Shown: positions 8,072-15,969 of the stretch, one piece after another
Layout: each line of letters starts with the position of its first letter
How positions within the stretch are numbered: position 1 is the first letter of the stretch
DNA from: Gracilinema caldarium DSM 7334
Lineage (GTDB): Bacteria > Spirochaetota > Spirochaetia > Treponematales > Breznakiellaceae
Assembly: GCF_000219725.1 (NCBI RefSeq)
Contig: NC_015732.1
Coordinates: 1,922,001 to 1,986,000, forward strand
DNA length: 64,000 nt
Direction: 5' to 3'
Position numbers and translations under genes: made by a program
Notes under the pieces: generated by a model
Told to the model about the DNA's origin: nothing
The model's database searches: none
The model's input: the letters and a program-made list of their open reading frames with translations, nothing else

Positions 8072-8392
8072 ATGATAGAGTTTCAATATTTTGAGGGGTG
8101 TCCAAATTCAATGCAATCATTAGCAATATTGCGAGAATTTATGACTATTGCAAAAATATCGGAAGATAAACTTGAAATAGTATTGATCACGAATGTAGAA
8201 ATGGCTCGAAAAAAGAATTTTCAAGGTTCTCCTACAATTCTCATTAATGGTGTAGATATTTACACAATGAAAAAGCCTACTGGTTATAGCTTTTCATGTA
8301 GAATATATGAAATAAATGGCGTTTCCACTGGTAAATTACCTTTATCTTTTATACAGGATCGATATAAAGAGCTTTTAATTGACAAAAAATAG
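8072..8392 (+). CDS. Small thioredoxin-like protein (cassette 3, gene 1)
   Basis: A 106-aa protein with a thioredoxin/glutaredoxin-like layout: MIEFQYFEGCPNS at the N-terminus and GSPTILINGVDIY (cis-Pro loop) near residue 55. Only one cysteine lies in the active-site position (GCPN), followed later by SCR. Relatives often accompany mercury or metal resistance genes; that role is inferred. The ATG at 8072 is chosen because GGAG lies six bases upstream; an upstream in-frame TTG at 8051 lacks a ribosome site. Confidence 0.65.
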   Translation: MIEFQYFEGCPNSMQSLAILREFMTIAKISEDKLEIVLITNVEMARKKNFQGSPTILINGVDIYTMKKPTGYSFSCRIYEINGVSTGKLPLSFIQDRYKELLIDKK

Positions 8393-8446
8393 AAAAAATT
8401 TCAAATAAATCCAAAATCCATTATAAATGGCAAGAATACAATTATA

Positions 8447-8923
8447 TTGACAAGAGAAAAAAATAAGTTCAAGAATTGTCCAGAATGCAATTTACCAGGT
8501 ATAATAGTAAAAAAGGAAACTGTCATATCATTACTATCAGAAGATGCAATAATACGAATCTCAGGAGATAGTTTTGCTCTTTGTATGAATCCGGATTGTG
8601 ATATTTCATATTACGGCCTGGATTCAAATATTAGTTTCAAATGCGATGAAATGAATGTACCATTATGGTTTAAAAGAAATGCACATCCGATTTATGCTTG
8701 TTACTGTAGCAAAGTAACGAAAGACGATGTTATAAATGCAATAAGAAAAGAAGGAGCTATGACAGTACAAGATATAAATAGAATTACTGGTTCAATGAAG
8801 AACTCTGATTGCTCTCATCATAATCCATTAGGAAAATGTTGTCATAAAATGATTCAAGATATAATTGATGAAGAAAAAATGTCATCTAACAACTGCTTCA
8901 ACCTGACTTGCCCTTTGTCATGA
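8447..8923 (+). CDS. CopZ-like zinc-ribbon / BFD-like [2Fe-2S] protein (cassette 3, gene 2)
   Basis: N-terminal zinc-ribbon (CPECNLPGIIVKKETVISLL) resembles the N-terminal domain of CopZ-type copper chaperones. A second CMNPDC pair follows, and the C-terminal half (residues about 85-140) is a BFD-like module, CYCSKVTKDDV ... DCSHHNPLGKCC. A metal or electron-carrier role with the neighbouring thioredoxin-like protein is inferred. The start is a TTG with no strong ribosome site. The last ten or so residues, after EEKMSS, are translated from the attC. Confidence 0.6.
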   Translation: MTREKNKFKNCPECNLPGIIVKKETVISLLSEDAIIRISGDSFALCMNPDCDISYYGLDSNISFKCDEMNVPLWFKRNAHPIYACYCSKVTKDDVINAIRKEGAMTVQDINRITGSMKNSDCSHHNPLGKCCHKMIQDIIDEEKMSSNNCFNLTCPLS

Positions 8924-9011
8924 AAATTGCATGGTCGCTACGCTCCATCATGCAATTTTCACGCCAATCCGCTACGCGGAACGGGCTGCGCAGGTTAAGC
9001 AAATGTTCTGC
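8884..9011 (+). repeat. attC site 3
   Basis: 128-bp site, R'' ATCTAAC, L'' GCTTCAACCTG, R' ATG^TTCTGCG. The preceding gene reads through R'' and stops inside the site at 8923. Confidence 0.92.
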
Positions 9012-9039
9012 GGACCTTGCAGGCGTTGAGAGAATTGAT

Positions 9040-9064
9040 AAAACCACAGTAAAAGTGTAGTTTT
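9040..9064 (+). terminator. Cassette-leader hairpin of toxin-antitoxin family 1
   Basis: AAAACCACA, a 7-base loop and TGTAGTTTTT form a stem (one mismatch here, perfect in the copies at 19.9, 27.7 and 39.2 kb) ending in a T run. It lies after the crossover and before the pair's own promoter. It could stop read-through from upstream cassettes; the stem is AT-rich, so strength is uncertain. Confidence 0.4.
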
Positions 9065-9126
9065 TAATATACATTCATCAATATAAAGCATAATAATATA
9101 AAGAATTGCTTATATTTCAATTTATA

Positions 9127-9155
9127 TTGATAAAATAATATTATTGTATTACTAA
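9127..9155 (+). promoter_or_regulatory. Promoter inside toxin-antitoxin cassette (family 1, copy A)
   Basis: TTGATA, 17 bases, TACTAA, followed by AGGAAG and the antitoxin ATG at 9177. Copies C to F have the better -35 TTGACA. The whole segment travels with the cassette. Confidence 0.5.
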
Positions 9156-9176
9156 AAGTATTACAGGAAGCGATAT

Positions 9177-9428
9177 ATGACTACAGTTCGGTTACCTACT
9201 GAAATTGAACAAAAATTAGAGGCTATTTCTCAAGAAAAACATAAATCTAAATCAGAAATAATTAAAGAAGCGCTTGAGAAATTATTTTATTCTGAAGAAT
9301 CACAAAAGAATTCATATGAACTTGGAATTGAGTTTTTTGGTAAATTTGGAAGTGGCAAAGGAAATCTTTCAGTTACTTACAAAGAAAAAATAAAGGACAA
9401 GATACATGCTAAACGACGTACTCATTGA
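9177..9428 (+). CDS. RHH (CopG-like) antitoxin, family 1 copy A (cassette 4)
   Basis: 83-aa antitoxin. Residues 1-37 form a ribbon-helix-helix DNA-binding domain (TTVRLPTEIEQKLEA ... SKSEIIKEALEKLF) that should repress its own promoter. The C-terminal part, with GIEFFGKFGSGKGNLS, is expected to wrap the toxin. It overlaps the toxin gene by 23 bases. Identical to copy B at 11895. Confidence 0.88.
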   Translation: MTTVRLPTEIEQKLEAISQEKHKSKSEIIKEALEKLFYSEESQKNSYELGIEFFGKFGSGKGNLSVTYKEKIKDKIHAKRRTH

Positions 9429-9825
9429 TGCTGATTCTTTAATTGCTTTATTTGATAAAGATGATCATTATCATGAAAAAGTAAAGGAATTCATAAAGAA
9501 TAAAGATTATAAATTTCATACTACGACAGCTGTAATAACTGAAGTCTTACATATGCTTGATTTTAGTGTAAAGGTTCAAATTAATTTTCTTGAATGGATA
9601 ATGCTTGGTGGTATATTGCTATATGAAATAAAACAAACTGATTTAGGAAAGATAATTGAATTAACTAAAAAATATAGTGACCGTTCCATGGATTTTGCAG
9701 ACGCAACACTCGTTCTAGCTGCAGAACAATCAAAAATAAGAAAAATAATTAGCATAGATTCAGATTTTGATATTTACCGATTACCTGGAAAAGTTAGAAT
9801 AGAAAATATATTTCGAGATATATAA
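9406..9825 (+). CDS. vapC: PIN-domain (VapC-type) toxin, family 1 copy A (cassette 4)
   Basis: 139-aa PIN ribonuclease; VapC toxins usually cleave tRNA or rRNA. The acidic metal-binding set is visible as D8, E46 (TEVLHM), D96/D99 (MDFADA) and D118/D120 (SIDSDFD). Compared with copies C-F, residues 10-11 are DS instead of GP, R92-S94 replaces P94, and K110 replaces G110. The usual family motif is DAGPLIALFD, so copies A and B may be altered in activity. Confidence 0.88.
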   Translation: MLNDVLIDADSLIALFDKDDHYHEKVKEFIKNKDYKFHTTTAVITEVLHMLDFSVKVQINFLEWIMLGGILLYEIKQTDLGKIIELTKKYSDRSMDFADATLVLAAEQSKIRKIISIDSDFDIYRLPGKVRIENIFRDI

Positions 9826-9828
9826 GAC

Positions 9829-9927
9829 GCAGAACAATTGCTTTAAGCAGATTCGCCTATTGTCACGGTTCTTGCTTACGCAAGAACGCGTGCCAATGAC
9901 GGCTCACTGCTTAAGCAAATGTTAGAA
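9829..9927 (+). repeat. attC site 4
   Basis: 99-bp site of the TTTAAGCAG type, R'' GCAGAAC, nearly identical to the attC of the Mrr cassettes. R' ATG^TTAGAAA. Confidence 0.93.
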
Positions 9928-10026
9928 AGACGCTCCGCGCGGGGGAGAGAAATTTAGCGAAATTTAGACATTCGGGAATGTCATTTCTAAGCGATTTTTT
10001 ATAGCAAAGAAACAGTTGGAGGAAGT

Positions 10027-10476
10027 ATGATGGCTTTTTTGGTCTCAATCGCTTGTATCGGCATGCTTGGAGGTACTGAATGGTGCATTAGAAAAGTGAT
10101 ACAAAAGCCCGCTCTGCTTAGGTGGATCGCACTATTACCGCTGGCAATCGTAAGGTCACTTTCATTTTTCGGTATTATCTATGCGGTATTCGGCTACATA
10201 TTTCCAATATCTCCTAACATAGTATTTGCCATTAATTGGTCAGCTTGTCCAGTAATAATGTTGTTCACCATATCAATGGTCGCCCCCAAAGGCGGCTACC
10301 AGATAGCAAATGTCTTAGGAGGAATGTGGATTCTGCTGTCAGTAATAGAAATATTTATGAAGTATGAAAGGTATGGAATTAGAATATTTCAAGTAATAGC
10401 GATGACCATATTTTTATGGTACTTATTCATCGAGAGAAGGGAAAAGGGAAAATCGAATCTAATCAAACAAATATGA
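10027..10476 (+). CDS. Membrane protein, about five helices (cassette 5, gene 1)
   Basis: A 149-aa protein, almost entirely hydrophobic, with helices around residues 1-17, 33-60, 65-85, 93-110 and 121-135, and a basic C-terminus. I recognise no family. GGAGG six bases before the ATG supports the start. First of three closely spaced genes in one cassette. Confidence 0.75.
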   Translation: MMAFLVSIACIGMLGGTEWCIRKVIQKPALLRWIALLPLAIVRSLSFFGIIYAVFGYIFPISPNIVFAINWSACPVIMLFTISMVAPKGGYQIANVLGGMWILLSVIEIFMKYERYGIRIFQVIAMTIFLWYLFIERREKGKSNLIKQI

Positions 10477-10492
10477 TATCAAGGAGGAAAAA

Positions 10493-10762
10493 ATGAAAAG
10501 TATTGCTGTAATTGGCTGGATCATAATAGGATTGCTGCAATTTAGCGCAATGGTCAGTGGCTTTGTGGATACCCTGGGTGGTTTTTTTGGCATCGCCGCC
10601 GCTTTATTACTTGGGCAAGTGCCCATACTTGGGACGATAATGGGGATTATTGGAGCGATGTCCTCATGGGGGTGGAGCTTAATTCAGTCTATTGGGCTCT
10701 TTATTGGAGCTCCTATAGGTATTATGGTGATAAATGCAATCGCATTCAAAGATAAAGATTAG
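10493..10762 (+). CDS. Small Gly-rich membrane protein (cassette 5, gene 2)
   Basis: An 89-aa protein with three hydrophobic segments, many glycines and a charged FKDKD end. AAGGAGG precedes the ATG; 16 bases separate it from gene 1. No family recognised. Confidence 0.7.
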   Translation: MKSIAVIGWIIIGLLQFSAMVSGFVDTLGGFFGIAAALLLGQVPILGTIMGIIGAMSSWGWSLIQSIGLFIGAPIGIMVINAIAFKDKD

Positions 10763-10786
10763 TCTTCTCGTGGGAAAGGCAAGGAT

Positions 10787-11374
10787 ATGAATACTATCGC
10801 AAAGGTAGCAGGGATCCTAATTCCATTGCTTTTACCACTTCTTAATGGAGGTTGGGAGGTATTTGGCACGGCTCGGCTAATAATTTGTGGAATTGCAATA
10901 TTTTCTGCAATTCAAGAGTATGAAGAACGCAGAGCTCTTGCGACTATCTACACTTTGGTCGCTATAATATTTAATCCGATCTTACCATTTTATTTAGGAA
11001 GAGAAATTTGGATAGTAGTGGACTTCTTGACATCATTCGCTTTTTCCCTGAGGCTTATTCCTAGCAAAGGCAAGAATGCCATTGTGTCGATATCCAATCG
11101 AAGCACTGGAAAGTGGCTTTCAGAGCATTTTCTGATCGATGTAAGTAACAGTTCTATAAGAATAATTGAGAATGGTAAAGGCAATTACATGATACCCAAA
11201 GACGCAATAATTTCTGAAGCTGAGAAACATTTATACATTGGCTATAAGGATCCAGTATCAAGAAGTGATGTCTCAATCAGAATAATAAAAAACAACACGC
11301 GAGAGGCAATTTTATTGATCGAACGTGAAGGGCAAATAGTTGAAGTTAGGGAAGAACTCCAAAAAATAGACTAA
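10787..11374 (+). CDS. DUF6804-like membrane protein with soluble C-terminus (cassette 5, gene 3)
   Basis: A 195-aa protein. Residues 1-90 have three or four helices, including FNPILPFYLGREIWIVVDF, which resembles the DUF6804 pattern. Residues 95-195 look like a small beta-rich cytoplasmic domain. Its start is 24 bases after gene 2, so the three genes probably make a membrane assembly of unknown function. Confidence 0.65.
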   Translation: MNTIAKVAGILIPLLLPLLNGGWEVFGTARLIICGIAIFSAIQEYEERRALATIYTLVAIIFNPILPFYLGREIWIVVDFLTSFAFSLRLIPSKGKNAIVSISNRSTGKWLSEHFLIDVSNSSIRIIENGKGNYMIPKDAIISEAEKHLYIGYKDPVSRSDVSIRIIKNNTREAILLIEREGQIVEVREELQKID

Positions 11375-11612
11375 AACATCGCAATTAATGAATAAAAAAA
11401 TATTGCTTTTAAAAAGCAGAAGTAACAGAGTATCATTAAGAAATAGAAATTAGATTTTATTAAGGGAAGGAGCTTTTTGGTTTTGTAGACAAGCGGGCTA
11501 ACAGTATATAAGAGAAACAAGAAATAATATAGGTAGATGAATAAGATATGAAAGCTTTAAAAAATGGTGAAAGGAAGAGAATAGATATATGTAAATCAAT
11601 TGAATAGAAGAT
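11375..11612. other. Non-coding tail of cassette 5
   Basis: AT-rich; no credible gene. Contains AAGGGAAGGAGC near 11463 but no open frame follows. Confidence 0.4.
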
Positions 11613-11729
11613 TTCTAACAATCGCTTCAAGCCGATTCGCTCAGCCTGTCACGGTTCTTGCGTGCTCGCTTCGCTCGTTTATTGCAAGAACCGCGCCAGG
11701 CTGGCTCACGGCTTAAGCGTATGTTCTGC
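11613..11729 (+). repeat. attC site 5
   Basis: 117-bp site, R'' TTCTAAC, L'' GCTTCAAGCCG, L' CGGCTTAAGC, then GTATG^TTCTGCG. Confidence 0.92.
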
Positions 11730-11894
11730 GGACCTTGCAGGCGTTGAGAGAATTGATAAAACCACAGTAAAAGTGTAGTTTTTAATATACATTCATCAAT
11801 ATAAAGCATAATAATATAAAGAATTGCTTATATTTCAATTTATATTGATAAAATAATATTATTGTATTACTAAAAGTATTACAGGAAGCGATAT

Positions 11895-12146
11895 ATGACT
11901 ACAGTTCGGTTACCTACTGAAATTGAACAAAAATTAGAGGCTATTTCTCAAGAAAAACATAAATCTAAATCAGAAATAATTAAAGAAGCGCTTGAGAAAT
12001 TATTTTATTCTGAAGAATCACAAAAGAATTCATATGAACTTGGAATTGAGTTTTTTGGTAAATTTGGAAGTGGCAAAGGAAATCTTTCAGTTACTTACAA
12101 AGAAAAAATAAAGGACAAGATACATGCTAAACGACGTACTCATTGA
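11895..12146 (+). CDS. RHH antitoxin, family 1 copy B (cassette 6)
   Basis: Identical in protein, leader and promoter to copy A 2.7 kb upstream, pointing to a recent duplication of the whole cassette. Overlaps the toxin start by 23 bases. Confidence 0.88.
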   Translation: MTTVRLPTEIEQKLEAISQEKHKSKSEIIKEALEKLFYSEESQKNSYELGIEFFGKFGSGKGNLSVTYKEKIKDKIHAKRRTH

Positions 12147-12543
12147 TGCTGATTCTTTAATTGCTTTATTTGATAAAGATGATCATTATCATGAAAAAGT
12201 AAAGGAATTCATAAAGAATAAAGATTATAAATTTCATACTACGACAGCTGTAATAACTGAAGTCTTACATATGCTTGATTTTAGTGTAAAGGTTCAAATT
12301 AATTTTCTTGAATGGATAATGCTTGGTGGTATATTGCTATATGAAATAAAACAAACTGATTTAGGAAAGATAATTGAATTAACTAAAAAATATAGTGACC
12401 GTTCCATGGATTTTGCAGACGCAACACTCGTTCTAGCTGCAGAACAATCAAAAATAAGAAAAATAATTAGCATAGATTCAGATTTTGATATTTACCGATT
12501 ACCTGGAAAAGTTAGAATAGAAAATATATTTCGAGATATATAA
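12124..12543 (+). CDS. vapC: PIN-domain toxin, family 1 copy B (cassette 6)
   Basis: Identical to copy A, including the DADSLIALFD variant at the active-site aspartate D8. Same acidic residues D8, E46, D96/D99 and D118/D120. Confidence 0.88.
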   Translation: MLNDVLIDADSLIALFDKDDHYHEKVKEFIKNKDYKFHTTTAVITEVLHMLDFSVKVQINFLEWIMLGGILLYEIKQTDLGKIIELTKKYSDRSMDFADATLVLAAEQSKIRKIISIDSDFDIYRLPGKVRIENIFRDI

Positions 12544-12546
12544 GAC

Positions 12547-12645
12547 GCAGAACAATTGCTTTAAGCAGATTCGCCTATTGTCACGGTTCTTGCTTACGCA
12601 AGAACGCGTGCCAATGACGGCTCACTGCTTAAGCAAATGTTAGAA
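12547..12645 (+). repeat. attC site 6
   Basis: 99-bp site identical to attC 4 up to the crossover (G12639); R' ATG^TTAGAAA. Confidence 0.93.
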
Positions 12646-12786
12646 AGGCTTTACAGAAACCGTTACATTGGTTGTGTTACAATTACTCGCTACTTTAAGC
12701 GGTTTCAAACGGCAAAAAGAGAAATAACAGGTAACCTTTACTACTTTATAAATACATTTATTTCAATAATAACAATCATTTCAAAA
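12646..12786. other. Left non-coding part of cassette 7
   Basis: No open reading frame. GAAACCG near 12656 and CGGTTTC near 12700 form a 7-bp inverted repeat. The rest is AT-rich, leading into the structured element at 12787. Confidence 0.4.
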
Positions 12787-12906
12787 GCAACCGGACCACT
12801 ACATCTACTAATATAAAGGTTTAGCGATATCCGACATCAGAGCGGCCTGTAATGGGCTCTGTCTGAGCTGTAATATCGTATCTTTTTCTGTCATCTGTCC
12901 GGTTGC
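12787..12906. ncRNA. Nested-hairpin element 1 in non-coding cassette 7
   Basis: Three nested perfect stems: GCAACCGGAC/GTCCGGTTGC (12787-12796 with 12897-12906), CGATAT/ATATCG (12825 with 12873) and CAGAGC/GCTCTG (12838 with 12856). The 5' flank AACAATCATTTC and 3' flank GCAATGTAGG faintly resemble attC outer boxes, so a decayed attC is an alternative to a structured RNA. An IS has inserted directly at its right edge. No promoter is assigned. Confidence 0.4.
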
Positions 12907-12912
12907 AATGTA

Positions 12913-14561
12913 GGGCTTCCTGAAAAACAAACAACTCTTTACAAAAGAAGCAAATACAGAGATAATCTCAATAAGAAGTGCACGGAAGAAAGGGGTAAGG
13001 CCTTAAAAAGCGTGCACTTTACTATGGGGTAACGATGTATAAGGAAAAGGAACAGGTACCTGAGTTTGAAGACTTTTATGTACCCTTCGGAGGACATTTA
13101 CGAGAAGATAATCGATGGGTACGATTAGCCGCAATTATTCCATGGGAAGAGATAGAAGCTGAATATAAAAAATGTTTTTCAAAACGAATTGGAAGAACAG
13201 CCAAGACCGTACGGCTCGCCTTGGGATCATTATTGATAAAAGAGAAATTACAATTAACAGATGAAGAAACGGTAGAAACAATACGAGAGAACCATTACCT
13301 GCAATATTTTTTAGGATATGAATCTTACAAAGATGAAAAACCCTTTGATCCAAGCATGATGGTTCATTTTCGAAAACGGCTTGGACCTGATGCAATAGCA
13401 AAGATAAATGAGTTGATAGCGAAACGGTATCAAGAACAGGTAGAAGCAGAATCTGAAAAAAAACAGAACAAAAAAAACCAAAAGGATGACCATGATCATG
13501 GAAATCGAGGGCAACTCATTATAGATGCCACGTGCGTCCCCCAGGATATCCGGCATCCCCATGATGTCACTTTATTGGATGAAGCGCGAAGGAAAACAGA
13601 AAAGATAATTGATACGTTATATGAAGCGAGTGAGCTCACCATAAAACCACGAACCTATAGAAAACAGGCCCGTATCAAATATCTCAATTTTATACGAGGG
13701 CGACGAAGAACAAAAAAAGAAATACGCAGAGCGATTCGGACCCAACTCCAATACATACGACGTAATTTACGGACTATCAATGAATTACAAAACAAGGTTC
13801 CCAGTACAACGTTGAGTGCAAAACAGCGACGTGATCTTATCGTGATACATGAGGTTTACCGGCAACAGGTACAGATGTATAAGGGAAAGACCCATTCGAT
13901 ATCGGGAAAAATCGTCAGTATCAGTCAACCCCATGTACGACCAATAGCCCGAGGTAAAGCAAAAGCGGCCTTTGAATTCGGAGCAAAACTATCAGCATCG
14001 ATGACCGAACACGGGATGATTTTTATAGATCGATTACAATGGGAACCCTATAACGAACAAGAAGATTTGCCAACACAAATAGAAAAATATAAGAGGCGAT
14101 GTGGTCGATATCCGGAATCGGTGCATGCCGATAAAATATATCGGACACGAGCAAACCGAGCCTATTGTGAAGCTCGAGGAATACGATTGTCTGGACCACC
14201 CTTAGGCAGACCGATTAAAGAAACATTAGAGAATAAAAAGATAGTACGACAGCTACGAAAGATTCAAAGACTTGACGAAGCCATTCGACAAGCGATTGAA
14301 GGTGGCTTTGGATATATGAAACGAAAGTTTGGTCTTGGTACAATCTATGAAAAATTACGCGAAACTAGTGAAACAGCAATTATGGTATGTGTATTGCTGA
14401 CCAACTGTGAAAAAATCCTGAGGGATCTTTTTATGCGCTTTTTATTTTTACTTGGTTTTAAACCTCATAAATCATATTTGAAAGTTTTAGTATACTAAAT
14501 TAAACCCATTTTAACGTAAAAAAGTTTTGAAATATCATTTTTAGACATTTTCAGTAGGCCC
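12913..14561 (+). mobile_element. Insertion sequence, IS5-group, copy 1 (1649 bp)
   Basis: Ends are GGGCTTCCTGAAAA (left) and the complement of GGGCCTACTGAAAA (right), 12 of 14 matching. A 6-bp target duplication AATGTA flanks it at 12907-12912 and 14562-14567. Copy 2 at 54775 has the same limits, which fixes the boundaries. Confidence 0.92.
13035..14498 (+). CDS. DDE transposase of IS copy 1
   Basis: 487-aa transposase. The N-terminus (GSLLIKEKLQLTDEE, NHYLQYFLGY, PFDPSMMVHFRKRLG) is the DUF772-type domain of IS5-group enzymes. Catalytic acids fit D in LIIDATCVPQDIRHP, D in VHADKIYRTRANR and E in AIEGGFGYMKRKFGLG. A basic helical insertion lies between the first two. The frame is intact, so this copy may be active. 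The family label is from motif memory. Confidence 0.9.
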   Translation: MYKEKEQVPEFEDFYVPFGGHLREDNRWVRLAAIIPWEEIEAEYKKCFSKRIGRTAKTVRLALGSLLIKEKLQLTDEETVETIRENHYLQYFLGYESYKDEKPFDPSMMVHFRKRLGPDAIAKINELIAKRYQEQVEAESEKKQNKKNQKDDHDHGNRGQLIIDATCVPQDIRHPHDVTLLDEARRKTEKIIDTLYEASELTIKPRTYRKQARIKYLNFIRGRRRTKKEIRRAIRTQLQYIRRNLRTINELQNKVPSTTLSAKQRRDLIVIHEVYRQQVQMYKGKTHSISGKIVSISQPHVRPIARGKAKAAFEFGAKLSASMTEHGMIFIDRLQWEPYNEQEDLPTQIEKYKRRCGRYPESVHADKIYRTRANRAYCEARGIRLSGPPLGRPIKETLENKKIVRQLRKIQRLDEAIRQAIEGGFGYMKRKFGLGTIYEKLRETSETAIMVCVLLTNCEKILRDLFMRFLFLLGFKPHKSYLKVLVY

Positions 14562-14567
14562 AATGTA

Positions 14568-14978
14568 GGTTTGAAATAATAGGGGGATATGCCATTGGAA
14601 ACAAAGATTATTTTTAATTTCCAGTAATTAATAATTTTAGTTCAATTGTACAAAGACATTTCCACTGCATTTATATCTGATGAGTAAACCTTACAGAATA
14701 CTATAATACTGTTATGTTGCAGGCTTTTTCTTAAGGCAACCGGCACCTATAAACAATCCTTCAACACATACAGGGCAGGAGGCTACGGGGCTTTTAGGGC
14801 GTTGCGTGAAGTATGAGAGCTTTACAAGGTTTTATTGTATCATGCCGGTTGAATATTTCTGGAAAATAAATTTTTAAATTATCATTGGAAATGTCTGATT
14901 TGGTGTATAGGATAATTAAATAAGTAAAATAGCAAAAAGAAATTAAAAATAATCAAGATCAAGGCAGTTACTGGAGCT
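14568..14978. other. Right non-coding part of cassette 7
   Basis: 411 bases without a convincing gene. It contains nested-hairpin element 2 (14737-14851) and AT-rich filler on both sides. Confidence 0.4.
14737..14851. ncRNA. Nested-hairpin element 2 in non-coding cassette 7
   Basis: Outer perfect stem CAACCGGCA/TGCCGGTTG (14737-14745 with 14843-14851), nearly the same sequence and spacing (115 versus 118 bases) as the outer stem of element 1. The interior has GC-rich GGCTACGGGGC and GGGCGTTGCG segments but a less obvious inner stem. Could be a second copy of a structured RNA or of a decayed recombination site. Confidence 0.35.
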
Positions 14979-15079
14979 TTCTAACATACGATTTGAGCAG
15001 ACAAGGGCTATTGTCACGGTTCTTGCTTATGCAAGAACACGCGCCAATCACGCCCTTGCAGCTCAATCGTATGTTCGAT
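14979..15079 (+). repeat. attC site 7
   Basis: 101-bp site, R'' TTCTAAC, unusual arms GATTTGAGCAG and GCTCAATCG, R' ATG^TTCGATG. Confidence 0.9.
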
Positions 15080-15107
15080 GGACGCCTTCGGCGCAAAAAG
15101 GAAAAAT

Positions 15108-15839
15108 ATGTGTACATCATTTGTTCTTAGAAGAAAAAGCATTTTGGTTGCTATGAATTTTGATAATAATGGAAAAGATATAAATATATCGGATTCATTA
15201 GATGATGGTTTTATTGTTTCTGTAAAATTTAAAGGAAATTATTTTCCATCCTTCGGTATTAGTAGATCGGGAATATTTGTTAATGATCTTGAAGTTGATC
15301 CATGTGATGAAGGTAAATATAGACGACAATCAGATAAAATCTGGGTTAATTCTACATTAGTTAATAAATTGCTTAAAAATATGTTAAGTTTTAATCAGCT
15401 GTATAAAAAAATGGATAGTCTTGAATTTGTTAATGGTCCCTATAGTAGTACACATAATATGATTGTTAATAGAAATGGGGATGTAATAATAAATGAACCC
15501 GGTCGAGGGAAAATATATTCAAAAAGAGAAGACTCAAATTATTTAATTATGACTAATTTCCCGATTATAAAAAATAATAAGATAATATCAGTTGGCAAGA
15601 CAGGAACAGGTATTGATCGTTTTGAAATTGCGAAGGATTATATTGAGAATAGAAAAGATTTATCTATTGGTGATTGTTTTGAATTATTGAAATTAACATC
15701 ACAAAGTGAGAGTGAATGGAAAACAGATCTATCGATAGTATATGATGTAACTAATAATACAGTTTATATATCGAAAAAAATGGATTTCAATAATATTCAA
15801 AAAATTGAATTACTAAGTATTGTAGATACTAATGAATAA
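15108..15839 (+). CDS. Ntn-hydrolase-fold C-N hydrolase-like protein (cassette 8)
   Basis: 243 aa beginning M-C-T-S-F-V-L-R. A cysteine directly after the start Met is the nucleophile in linear-amide C-N hydrolases of the Ntn fold (choloylglycine hydrolase and acyltransferase relatives), which remove the Met to expose it. MNFDNNG near residue 17 and NGPYSSTHNMIVNRNGDVIINE fit that fold. Substrate unknown. The ATG at 15108 was chosen because it places Cys at position 2 and has AAGGAAA upstream. Confidence 0.6.
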   Translation: MCTSFVLRRKSILVAMNFDNNGKDINISDSLDDGFIVSVKFKGNYFPSFGISRSGIFVNDLEVDPCDEGKYRRQSDKIWVNSTLVNKLLKNMLSFNQLYKKMDSLEFVNGPYSSTHNMIVNRNGDVIINEPGRGKIYSKREDSNYLIMTNFPIIKNNKIISVGKTGTGIDRFEIAKDYIENRKDLSIGDCFELLKLTSQSESEWKTDLSIVYDVTNNTVYISKKMDFNNIQKIELLSIVDTNE

Positions 15840-15844
15840 TTTAC

Positions 15845-15943
15845 ATCGAACAACTGTTTCAACCTGACAACGCTATTGTCACGGTTTTAGCTTACGCAAA
15901 AACCGCGCCAATTGACGCGTTGCAGGTTAAACAAATGTTCTAC
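15845..15943 (+). repeat. attC site 8
   Basis: 99-bp site, R'' ATCGAAC, L'' GTTTCAACCTG, L' CAGGTTAAAC, R' ATG^TTCTACG. The paired change GCTT to GTTT and AAGC to AAAC keeps the stem. Confidence 0.92.
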
Positions 15944-15969
15944 GGACGCTTCGCGCGGAGGAAAACATT

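Noticed and set aside
12787-12906. Retron-type msr/msd for the nested hairpins
   Set aside because: No reverse transcriptase gene occurs in the cassette or nearby.
12640-15073. Group II intron or other retroelement in cassette 7
   Set aside because: The only protein is a DDE transposase with inverted repeats and a target duplication.
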